Assembly: GCA_021784595.1 (NCBI GenBank)
Contig: JAJYHT010000055.1
Coordinates: forward strand, 62,001 to 126,000
Origin: Bacillota bacterium
GTDB taxonomy: Bacteria > Bacillota > Sulfobacillia > Sulfobacillales > Sulfobacillaceae
Direction: 5' to 3'
DNA length: 64,000 nucleotides
Shown: positions 18,166 to 25,218 of the stretch, one piece after another
How positions within the stretch are numbered: position 1 is the stretch's first letter
How the letters are laid out: each line of letters begins with the position of its first letter
Notes under the pieces: model-generated
What the model was told of the DNA's origin: nothing
The model's database searches: none
What the model saw: the letters and a program-made list of their open reading frames with translations, nothing else
Translations under genes and position numbers: made by a program

Positions 18166-19371
18166 GTGCAGCCGAACATTCAGTATTGCCGCAACCCCTT
18201 TCTTCATAACTTACCGAACGACGATGTGTTGGGAGTGGCAGAGGCTCCCCAAATTATTCGCTTCCACCGAACCTGGCCACAATATCGGGCTACCCCGCTC
18301 CGTCATTTACCAGAGCTGGCTCAGTATGTGGATGTGGCCGCAATCTGCGTTAAGGATGAATCGCAACGCTTTGGCATTCGCTCGTTTAAAGTTTTAGGGT
18401 CGTCCTGGGCGATGGGCCACTATCTGGCCTTAAAATGGGGACTGCCTTCTGAACAGATCACATTTGCACAACTTCAAGGCAGGGCACGTGAGCATCAACC
18501 GCTGACATTTGCCGCCGCCAGCGATGGCAATCACGGGCTAGGCGTGGCCTGGACGGCAAGGGAGTTGGGTCAGCGCGCGATGATTTACCTGCCCGCGGGC
18601 ACGGTAGACTCTCGGGTTGACAGGATCAGGAGCACGGGAGCTATGGCGGAAGTCACTCCCTGGAATTACGACGATACCGTGGAATATGTTAGCAAACTGT
18701 GCCAACATAATGACTGGGTAATGATTCAGGACACCGCCTGGCAAGGATATCACGATATTCCGCTATGGGTCATGCAAGGATATATGACAATGGTGATGGA
18801 GGCCCAAAGGCAATGGAATCAAATCCAAAACGCGCCTCCTACCCACATCATTCTGCAGGCTGGGGTGGGCTCTCTGGCTGGGGCCGTGACGGGATGGTTC
18901 GCGCACTCAAAGTCGACGCCTGCTATTATTATTGCCGAGCCCACCGCGGCTCCAGCCTTGTGGCGATCGGCAGCCTCCCCACAAGGTCAGCCAGTCAAAG
19001 TAGCAATCGACCACACTATCATGGCGGGACTGGCGTGCGGACAGCCCAATCCCACAGCCTGGGAAATTATCCGCCAGTCGGCGACTGGTTTTTTGATTTG
19101 TGATGATGCAGTCGCGGCACGCGGCACACGTATTTTAGCCAACCCGCTACCCCCCGACCCAGTTATTTTGGCTGGCGAATCGGGCAGTATGCCCTTAGGG
19201 CTCCTGGTTACTCTACTGGACCATCCGGAGTACAAAGACTTGCGCGACGAATTGCAGCTAGATAACACGTCGCGGATCCTGCTATTTAACACCGAAGGGA
19301 TAACGGATCCTGCTCTATTTCGTGAACTGGTGTGGGATGCAAAGTATCCTTTGACAACTAAAGGCCATTAG
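18166..19371 (+). CDS. dpaL: Diaminopropionate ammonia-lyase (PLP enzyme)
   Basis: Splits 2,3-diaminopropionate to pyruvate and two ammonia. The 401 residues match the DpaL/YgeX family of fold type II PLP enzymes: KDESQRFGIRSFKVLGSSWA contains the PLP Lys, AAASDGNHGLGVAW is the phosphate and substrate loop, and QDTAWQGYHDIPLWVMQGYMTM is family specific. The C-terminal LAGESGSMPLG loop is present. Start GTG at 18166 has AGGAG eight bases upstream; an ATG at 18158 is in another frame. It is divergent from the GntR regulator and the ureido-hydrolase, suggesting one catabolic unit. Confidence 0.93.
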   Translation: MQPNIQYCRNPFLHNLPNDDVLGVAEAPQIIRFHRTWPQYRATPLRHLPELAQYVDVAAICVKDESQRFGIRSFKVLGSSWAMGHYLALKWGLPSEQITFAQLQGRAREHQPLTFAAASDGNHGLGVAWTARELGQRAMIYLPAGTVDSRVDRIRSTGAMAEVTPWNYDDTVEYVSKLCQHNDWVMIQDTAWQGYHDIPLWVMQGYMTMVMEAQRQWNQIQNAPPTHIILQAGVGSLAGAVTGWFAHSKSTPAIIIAEPTAAPALWRSAASPQGQPVKVAIDHTIMAGLACGQPNPTAWEIIRQSATGFLICDDAVAARGTRILANPLPPDPVILAGESGSMPLGLLVTLLDHPEYKDLRDELQLDNTSRILLFNTEGITDPALFRELVWDAKYPLTTKGH

Positions 19372-19387
19372 TCATCAACAAAGACTG

Positions 19388-19407
19388 GGGCGTCTCGTAC
19401 GACGCCC
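19388..19407 (+). terminator. Hairpin between dpaL and the convergent small membrane gene
   Basis: GGGCGTC (19388-19394) pairs with GACGCCC (19401-19407) around a self-complementary TCGTAC loop. Partly T-rich sequence (TAACTCTTT) follows on the plus strand. It may serve both convergent genes. Confidence 0.6.
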
Positions 19408-19425
19408 TAACTCTTTGCATTTCTG

Positions 19426-19686
19426 TCAACGGCTCTGTTGCAATTCCCTCTTCGGAGTCTTGATTAGGGCTAAAATTCCACTGCCCAGGGCCCATAGCAA
19501 AACCAATGTGTGGAGCGGGAAAATGATAAACCCTGCCAATCCGAAGGTGAGAAAACCAACCAACCAGATAAGGGCGATAAGGGATAGCTGGATAAATCCT
19601 GATGCCCACTTGCCCATCATCAAGGTGCCCAGTCCGGGCACAAACAGATTAACAATTATCCCGATAACAATAATGAGACGGTTCAT
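19426..19686 (-). CDS. Small membrane protein with a TM2-like motif
   Basis: 86 residues with three hydrophobic stretches. The first part, LFVPGLGTLMMGKWASGFIQL, resembles the short glycine-rich motif of TM2-type proteins. A basic tail (KTPKRELQQS) should be cytoplasmic. Start ATG has GAGGAGGG seven bases upstream, strong evidence that it is translated. No function can be assigned. Confidence 0.75.
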   Translation of the reverse strand: MNRLIIVIGIIVNLFVPGLGTLMMGKWASGFIQLSLIALIWLVGFLTFGLAGFIIFPLHTLVLLWALGSGILALIKTPKRELQQSR

Positions 19687-20096
19687 GGCGCTCCCTCCTC
19701 GTTGCCCTTATCTTACGCCTTTATCTTGAATTTGTCGCATCAGCTGCCCCATTAGTCACAAAATGCGTGGCACGCGTCCGTGGACTTTGCGGAATTTTCA
19801 CATCGACGAACTCACGGTCATGGTAACAGGTTTCCTGGAACGGTCCACTAGGTCTGCGCCCAGGGGACACTACGCAAGATGACGCCGACACTTTTCCCCT
19901 TTTGATACGAAGGTTGATACAAGCCCAGAGACTGGCAAACCGACTAACTCGCTGTAGCCTAAAGTGGCATGTATGCGGTCTGCTACAACATAGCCTATCC
20001 GAATCAGCGGGGTTGGACCGCGACGGACCGATTCGTGTGGTTCGTACACAGGGACTATAAAACTCAAAACAATATCAAACAGAAAGAGGCAAACGC
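19687..20096. other. Non-coding interval upstream of the surface protein gene
   Basis: About 410 bases. A TATAAA sequence lies about 40 bases before the surface-protein start and may be its -10 box. A 65-codon open frame on the minus strand (19870-20067) has no ribosome site or motif and is not called. No RNA element or repeat was recognised. Confidence 0.4.
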
Positions 20097-20837
20097 ATGT
20101 TTAAGCGATTCCAGAAATATTCAGCCGCTATCCCCGTATTGCTAGGATCAATCCTGTTGGTTTCAGTGCCCGTTTTTGCGGCACCACCCAATCCTGCACC
20201 CACAGGCCCATCAAATCCTACAAATTTTCAGTTGACATCCCTAACCCTGGCATCGCAAGTTCAGGGCCAAGTGGATTTCTCTGTGACCGTGGATCAAACT
20301 AGTCCCGATGGCAGTGATTTTGGCACGTCTAATACCGAGTTTCATGCCTTTCCCAACACTATTTATGTTAGCTTCGACGGGTCCGGAAATACTGGATCCT
20401 CCACATACTACCCGGCAACCATTTTTTCCTCCGATAAGGGTGTCGGGATTAGCTATAACAAATCAGGAAAGGGTCCTGTAGCTGCCACTGTCGAATATAG
20501 CGTTCGCTTTCCGTCGACACTTAGCCAATCTGGATCGTATACCCTTAAAATATATCAACCGGGAAGTTACACTGGTCCATCGCCTTCCTCCAATGATCAG
20601 CAGTACGCTTTTCGAATGGGCCCGCCATATACTCAAGGAGGTCAACCCCCTACTGCAGACGGTTCCTGGTCCGACGATCTTGTTTGGATGGGCCAATATA
20701 CTTCGTGGCCCAATCTGCCCGCTTCCTCGATTCCCACAGGTCAACTCCCCGAGGTCCCTTATGCGGGTCTTTTGCCCGTGGTTGGTGTAGTAGGTGCGGG
20801 AATAGGGATATGGGTCCGGCGTAAACGCAGCGTTTAA
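20097..20837 (+). CDS. Secreted surface protein with C-terminal PEVPYAG-TM-RRKR anchor
   Basis: 246 residues. An N-terminal signal peptide (basic FKRFQKY, hydrophobic core, cleavage near VFAAPP) leads into a Ser/Gly/Pro/Thr-rich beta-type body. The C-terminus has GQLPEVPYAG, a membrane span of about 18 residues and the tail WVRRKRSV. That tripartite layout matches cell-surface sorting signals, but it is not canonical LPxTG. The body has no recognised domain. Start ATG follows AAAGAGG. Probably exposed on the outside of the membrane or wall. Confidence 0.8.
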   Translation: MFKRFQKYSAAIPVLLGSILLVSVPVFAAPPNPAPTGPSNPTNFQLTSLTLASQVQGQVDFSVTVDQTSPDGSDFGTSNTEFHAFPNTIYVSFDGSGNTGSSTYYPATIFSSDKGVGISYNKSGKGPVAATVEYSVRFPSTLSQSGSYTLKIYQPGSYTGPSPSSNDQQYAFRMGPPYTQGGQPPTADGSWSDDLVWMGQYTSWPNLPASSIPTGQLPEVPYAGLLPVVGVVGAGIGIWVRRKRSV

Positions 20838-20968
20838 ATGGTCTCATGGTACCGGCTGATGTTTTTTAGAGCGAGAAGAAGTCATTCGGATAATTGGAGG
20901 CCCTGAGCTAAGTGACAGGACGCATTGGCAAAGAAAACCATAAAAAGTAATGAGAGGGTAGTATATAT

Positions 20969-20997
20969 GCTAATATGGTAACATTTACCATATTAGC
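20969..20997. repeat. Perfect 13-bp inverted repeat with 3-base loop
   Basis: GCTAATATGGTAA (20969-20981) and its exact complement (20985-20997) flank CAT. It is located between the surface-protein gene and the convergent small membrane gene. AT-rich and without a following T-run, it could be a bidirectional terminator or a protein-binding palindrome. Confidence 0.75.
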
Positions 20998-21130
20998 TCC
21001 GGTATATTTAGCAGCTTTATTGGTCGGGTCGTGAACGGATGGGCAATTGTTGGGGGGAGTGGTTGCGGAAGGCTAAACCGTCGGCATCCATGTGGGTGTC
21101 AGGCAACCAGTTGGTGCCGCGGCGAGTAGC
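20998..21130. other. Short interval with nested inverted repeats
   Basis: GGTTGC (21061-21066) pairs with GCAACC (21103-21108). Inside, CATCC (21085-21089) can pair with GGGTG (21094-21098). This gives a possible folded transcript just after the stop of the minus-strand gene. No known RNA family was recognised. Confidence 0.35.
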
Positions 21131-21352
21131 TTACGGCTTCTTTAGGAATCTCAAATAGAAGGCTGCAAACACCAAGACAATGCCGATGTTCACGATCAGC
21201 CGTTCCCAGAAGTGATTTTTAAAGAGAAGTAAGTCTACAGTAACGACAACGGCTATCAACACCACAATGTAAAGCGCGACAGACTGATTCCTTGTCACTT
21301 TAACCACCAGATTAAGTATATCAAAAGACGTGATATCGGTGTGGGTGTGCAC
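21131..21352 (-). CDS. Small two-span membrane protein
   Basis: Up to 73 residues with two clear hydrophobic segments (SVALYIVVLIAVVVTVDLLLF and LIVNIGIVLVFAAFYLRFL), a polar loop KNHFWER and a basic end. The amphipathic N-terminal helix SFDILNLVVKVTRN looks cytoplasmic. The GTG at 21352 has a weak purine-rich site three bases upstream, and an internal GTG could be used. Family not recognised. The composition and membrane pattern support a real gene. Confidence 0.6.
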   Translation of the reverse strand: MHTHTDITSFDILNLVVKVTRNQSVALYIVVLIAVVVTVDLLLFKNHFWERLIVNIGIVLVFAAFYLRFLKKP

Positions 21353-21729
21353 GGCTCTTTCTCAAAGGCGATGACCAAAAAACTAAGGGTTGGCCGCCAT
21401 TGCGGACAAAGTAGAATACCGATAGGGGGGACGCGCACGAATAGCCTTGATCCAGATTTCCCAACAGTTCCCGACGAAAGGCCAGGGGGGACAATTATCA
21501 TCGTCTTTAAGAAAGAACCATGTCACCCGCGAAATATGGTGTTCATCATCCAGTCGAACTAACTATTGCTGTTTTTGCGTGGTGGTCAGCACCCAGCACT
21601 GTTGCAATTGACCAGCGGCTTCGCCACCGGGGGAATTCTTTGTGGCTGTCGGGGGAAAAAATCTTAACGGAGGGGTGCCACATGGACGAGATCGTCATTT
21701 CCCCCGGATCGGATCTCGATATTCTCTAC
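21353..21729. other. Decayed interval with an inverted repeated peptide-coding segment
   Basis: No intact gene seen. Segments at about 21344-21374 (minus) and 21497-21529 (plus) are inverted copies. In matching frames they spell similar peptides, VIAFEKEPCTP and IIVFKKEPCHP. A short frame beginning ATG 21682 has a strong GGAGGGG site and reads MDEIVISPGSDLDILYK, then runs into the structured repeat; it may be a truncated gene. Confidence 0.4.
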
Positions 21730-22009
21730 AAGGTCATTGTGGCCACCGTGCTGGCGCTAACGCTATGTCATCACTTCGGCTCACTCGGCTGTCATCAGAT
21801 TCGAGGGACCCTAGGACGAAAAAATCGGGCGCCAAGCAGCCTGATGGGCTGAGATTCGCGTTGGACGTACGGCCCAAACGGACGGCCTACACCCAACGCG
21901 AATGACAAGGGTAGGGCTGCATCGTGTTCCGACCATCTTCCTCAAACCGAAAGCAGCGATGACCACAGCATGAGTCAAGCCGATGACAAAAAGAATGAAC
22001 CAAAACACC
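21730..22009 (+). ncRNA. Solo copy of a TnpB-element right-end / omega-RNA-like segment
   Basis: This segment is a diverged copy, inverted in the window, of the stretch that follows the TnpB remnant at 46.5-46.8 kb. Shared landmarks in order are GCGCTAA (equivalent to the TnpB stop), CACTCGGCTGTCATCAGAT, a CAGCC/GGCTG hairpin (21837-21851), the large ATTCGCGTTGG/CCAACGCGAAT stem-loop (21854-21903), TGTTCCGAC, and the common end CCAAAACACC at 22000-22009. Hairpin stems are kept by paired changes relative to the other copy. No tnpB frame precedes it, so it is a solitary right end or relic. Sequence beyond 22009 would occupy the guide position if it were transcribed. Family assignment is inference. 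Confidence 0.6.
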
Positions 22010-22196
22010 TTGAGATGACCCGGAGGTTCTCCATGGTCGTGGAAGACCTCCGGAATTACCTGTGCGGCTCATTGCAGTGCAGCCATGGAAGACCTGCCAT
22101 GGGCAAAGAAAATGAAGCGTTCTCCACCTAATTCGTGAAAGGTGACATTGACAAGAATGCGCCGAAATGGGAACAGTCTCGCCTACCTCAGTGCCG
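22010..22196 (-). pseudogene. Coding-like remnant of unknown family next to the solo repeat
   Basis: On the minus strand one frame reads FRRILVNVTFHELGGERF, FFAHGRSSMAALQ, a TGA stop, then AAQVIPEVFHDHGEPPGHLK, which runs directly into the repeat boundary. The composition is protein-like, but there is no start site and the stop interrupts it. It was probably a gene cut by insertion of the element and since decayed. It lies immediately downstream of the aminotransferase stop. Confidence 0.35.
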
Positions 22197-23345
22197 CTAC
22201 CGGATCATCCGCCCGATACGTTGCGCGGCTTCGATTAATTGCGATTCAGATGCCGTGAGCGAGATGCGCACAAAGCCTTCTCCTCCAGACCCAAATCCTG
22301 TGCCCGGAGCCAACACCACATCGTGGTCGGCTAATGCTCTCTCGGCGAATTGAACGGACGTCTCCTCGGTCGGCACCGGACACCACACGAAAATGCTGCC
22401 TTCCGAGGGAGGAATTTGCCATCCAAATTTATACGCCTCGTCAATGAAGGAGTCCCGTCGAGTTTGGTAATGCTGCACCAAGGCGGTCACGGATTCTTGG
22501 GAACCGGTGAGTGCCTCAATGCCGGCGGCTTGGATGGCGCCAAATTGACTGCAATGCAAATGGTCCTGCAATTGCTCCAGATACTGAATCAGGTCCGCGT
22601 TGCCAGCGGCAAATCCGAGCCGCCAGCCCGCCATGTTGTAGGATTTGGAGAGGGTGGTAAATTCGATTCCCACCTCGATGCCACCAGGACGAGAAAGCAA
22701 ACTTACGGATTTTTTGCCATCAAACGTAATATCTCCATAGGCTAGGTCATGGGCCAGAACCACGCCGTCACGATGGGCTAAACCTATAATTTCATCAAAG
22801 AGAGCAGGTGAAGCCAATCGTCCGGTTGGATTGTTCGGATAATTTAAAAACGCTAGTTTGGCGGTGGGATCCCACGCCTCCAAGTCAGGCATAAAATTCA
22901 AATCGGCAGACAGTGGCCAGGGGACCATTTGGGCTCCAGCCAGGCTGATACCCGACCAGTAATCGGGATATCCGGGATCCGGCACCATGGCCCGGTCGCC
23001 GGGATTTAACAGGGCTAAGGAAATTTCTTGCAATCCAATTTTACTGCCAATCAAGACCGCGACTTGACGCACCGGATCGAGCTTAACACCATAGCGCGAT
23101 TGGTACCAGTTAGCTACCGCGGACTTTAATTCAAAGAGTCCAGTAAAAGAGATGTAGCGATGAAAGGCCGCATCCTCGGCAGCATTCTGCAAGGCGCGCA
23201 CAATATGGGGGGGTGTGCTTTGATCAGGATTGCCTTGCCCCAAGTTGATTACATCATGGCCTGCCCGACGCAATGCTTCAGCCCGTGACACCAATTGGGC
23301 AAAAAACTGGCGGGGCAAGTTTGAAAGACGGTCTGCTGGTTTCAT
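22197..23345 (-). CDS. PLP aminotransferase of the methionine-salvage operon
   Basis: Fold type I aminotransferase, about 382 residues. It has INLGQGNPDQSTPPHIV, HRYISFTGLFELKSAVANWY, the FLNYPNNPTGRLAS block, HDLAYGDITFDG (PLP ring Asp), the Schiff-base Lys in FTTLSKSYNMAGWRLGF and the C-terminal Arg in EGFVRISL. It is the last gene of mtnW-X-B-D, so it most likely transaminates 4-methylthio-2-oxobutyrate to methionine (MtnE/MtnV role). ATG 23345 fits the AAAGG site better than ATG 23351. The substrate is inferred from context. Confidence 0.88.
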   Translation of the reverse strand: MKPADRLSNLPRQFFAQLVSRAEALRRAGHDVINLGQGNPDQSTPPHIVRALQNAAEDAAFHRYISFTGLFELKSAVANWYQSRYGVKLDPVRQVAVLIGSKIGLQEISLALLNPGDRAMVPDPGYPDYWSGISLAGAQMVPWPLSADLNFMPDLEAWDPTAKLAFLNYPNNPTGRLASPALFDEIIGLAHRDGVVLAHDLAYGDITFDGKKSVSLLSRPGGIEVGIEFTTLSKSYNMAGWRLGFAAGNADLIQYLEQLQDHLHCSQFGAIQAAGIEALTGSQESVTALVQHYQTRRDSFIDEAYKFGWQIPPSEGSIFVWCPVPTEETSVQFAERALADHDVVLAPGTGFGSGGEGFVRISLTASESQLIEAAQRIGRMIR

Positions 23346-23357
23346 CGTCATATCCTT

Positions 23358-23888
23358 TCAAGAGACTTGTTGGGAAGCGTCATAAATGGCGACCCATCCT
23401 TCTTTGGTCTGGAACAGCCTTACGGCTTTGACATAACGGCTATTGGTCAACGTGAAGCAATGCCTTGTACCACGCGGTACACTGATTAAATCACCTGGCA
23501 TGACGGTAACAGCAAACCGCTCACCATTGCGGGTAAGAGTAAAAATCCCCTCACCATCGACGATAAAGCGCACTTCGTCTTCACTGTGGTGATGTTCTTT
23601 TTGAAAATTGGTCAAAAGGTCGTCTAGATTAGGCGTGGTATCCGCATGAAGAATGATGATGTCATGGGATATGTATCCAAACTCGTGCGCCAATCGATCC
23701 AATTCGTTTTGAAATTGGCGCAATAGCTCCTCTTTTTCCGAATCGTTCAGGTCTAGTCCGGTACGTAAGCGATCTGGCAAGATCTCAGGGGCCCAATATT
23801 CCCATAGCACTCCATGGTCAGCCAAAAAGTTTTTGATTGCGCCGGGGTCGCGCAGCACCGAGCCTGACTCCCGTGTAATGTATGCCAT
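23358..23888 (-). CDS. mtnD: Acireductone dioxygenase
   Basis: Cupin enzyme of methionine salvage that oxidises acireductone to 4-methylthio-2-oxobutyrate and formate (Fe form). About 176 residues, with the metal ligands in HHHSEDEVRFIVDGEG (two His and Glu) and the last His in VPRGTRHCF. ILHADTTPNLDDLL is family typical. The start was moved to ATG 23888, preceded by AAGGAG, because the longer frame overlaps the upstream mtnB end. It sits between mtnB and the aminotransferase in the SAM-riboswitch operon. Confidence 0.93.
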   Translation of the reverse strand: MAYITRESGSVLRDPGAIKNFLADHGVLWEYWAPEILPDRLRTGLDLNDSEKEELLRQFQNELDRLAHEFGYISHDIIILHADTTPNLDDLLTNFQKEHHHSEDEVRFIVDGEGIFTLTRNGERFAVTVMPGDLISVPRGTRHCFTLTNSRYVKAVRLFQTKEGWVAIYDASQQVS

Positions 23889-23908
23889 CTTTGCATGCTC
23901 CTTCGCGT

Positions 23909-24547
23909 TTAATGGTGGATCTCCCACGCCGCCCGGCGCGGAACAGTCAAATGCGCTAACTGTTGATAGTAAAACCATTCGAATAGATACTCAAATGCTT
24001 CCAAGTGGGTTGTTGCTTGCTCAAGCGTGACGCCAAAAGCGTAGATTCCATGACCCCGGATCAGGATCCCGGGAATGGCCGGGTCCAAGACCCGATAGAC
24101 TTCGTCGGCCAAACGGCCCAAGTCTGCGTAATTAGGCAATACCGGCAGGGCAAGGACGGCATCTTCCTGCCAAAGTCCCAACGCCTTTAACATTTCATTG
24201 CCGTGCAGTATTAACCATTGGGAATCCGCCCATTGCGATACGAGATTATTGTAGACGGTGTGCACATGAAGCACCGCATTGGCTGAAGTTCTTTTGTAGA
24301 TGGCTTGGTGAATTCCCGTTTCGGCCGATGGGCGCCCCTCGCCCCATATGACCCGAGCGGAGGAGACCCCAATAATTTGTGACGCGTCCAATTGTTGTTT
24401 ATCTGATCCGCTGCAGGTAATGGCCAGTGTCAACGGATCGTTGTCAATCTTTACGGACAGGTTGCCAGAAGTGGCGCGCAGCCATCCTCTAGCTCCCAAA
24501 CGGTGGCCACTATCGATTAGAGCCTGTTGGGCTGTTATAAACGTCAC
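23909..24547 (-). CDS. mtnB: Methylthioribulose-1-phosphate dehydratase
   Basis: Class II aldolase/adducin-fold zinc dehydratase of methionine salvage, about 212 residues. It contains RLGARGWLRATSGNLSVK, HQAIYKRTSANAVLHVHTVYNN (zinc His pair), GNEMLKALGL and IRGHGIYAFGVTLEQATTHLEAFEYLFEWF. The GTG at 24547 overlaps the mtnX stop as GTGA and has GGGAGGTG upstream, so the longer frame to 24643 is discarded. The overlap implies translational coupling with mtnX. Confidence 0.93.
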   Translation of the reverse strand: MTFITAQQALIDSGHRLGARGWLRATSGNLSVKIDNDPLTLAITCSGSDKQQLDASQIIGVSSARVIWGEGRPSAETGIHQAIYKRTSANAVLHVHTVYNNLVSQWADSQWLILHGNEMLKALGLWQEDAVLALPVLPNYADLGRLADEVYRVLDPAIPGILIRGHGIYAFGVTLEQATTHLEAFEYLFEWFYYQQLAHLTVPRRAAWEIHH

Positions 24548-25218
24548 CGGGATGACACCTCCCGCAGAATATCTTTGACATGTTGGTCCACTTGATAAAA
24601 ATCTTCGAAAAACCGAAAAGGCTGGCTTTGTTGCTGCAACCATTCGGCCAGTCGGGAGCGCGCAATGACGTAGTCTGCGGCTTCAGCGCCAAGAAAGTCG
24701 GTGACCCCGTCGCCTACAAACACCACCGGGGCCCCAAATTGCCCTCGCAAAGCTTCGATCAGTGACGGTTTACAAAGTCCGCACCCATGTGGATCGTCAG
24801 GGGGGCAGGGGTAAGTCCACTGTACTTCGATAGTGGTCCCGCTCAAGTCTGCGTGATTGGCATAGATGTGATCGGCTGGTACGCGGCCCTCCAACACCAT
24901 ATGGAGAATCATATCCAGCCCATTGCTGGCAATAAACAGAGGTATATTAGCGTTTGCCAAGTTGGCGGCAAACGCGTCAAATCCTGGGCGAGTGCCGCTG
25001 TGGTTGTGAATAAAACGGCGATAGAGCGCTTCTTGCCCAGTGGGCAAGGCGCGAAACAACGCGGCCAAGCCTTCCCCTAGGGAAATCTCTTGGCGATTGA
25101 TGGCATCGACCAGATCTTGATTACCGGGTGCAAACGCGGTGGTTAAAAGCACGACCAGATCTTCTGTGGAGATCGTGCCGTCAAAGTCTGAGACTACCAG
25201 CAGGGGATATTTAAGCAT
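24544..25218 (-). CDS. mtnX: 2-hydroxy-3-keto-5-methylthiopentenyl-1-phosphate phosphatase (HAD)
   Basis: HAD-superfamily phosphatase, 224 residues: motif I in VVSDFDGTIST (nucleophile Asp), the Ser/Asn motif in FIASNGLDMIL, KPSLI, and motif IV in VFVGDGVTDFLGAEAADYV. A four-Cys cap insertion with CGLCK is seen near residues 140-150. In mtnWXBD-type organisms MtnX replaces the bifunctional MtnC. It overlaps mtnW by eight bases and mtnB by four. Confidence 0.92.
   Translation of the reverse strand: MLKYPLLVVSDFDGTISTEDLVVLLTTAFAPGNQDLVDAINRQEISLGEGLAALFRALPTGQEALYRRFIHNHSGTRPGFDAFAANLANANIPLFIASNGLDMILHMVLEGRVPADHIYANHADLSGTTIEVQWTYPCPPDDPHGCGLCKPSLIEALRGQFGAPVVFVGDGVTDFLGAEAADYVIARSRLAEWLQQQSQPFRFFEDFYQVDQHVKDILREVSSR

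Noticed and set aside
19870-20067. A 65-codon minus-strand open frame
   Set aside because: No ribosome site or recognised motif, and it lies over the promoter region of the surface-protein gene.
21520-21852. A 110-codon frame crossing into the structured repeat
   Set aside because: Only the part from ATG 21682 has a ribosome site, and its C-terminal half is the repeat itself, so it is not a conserved protein.
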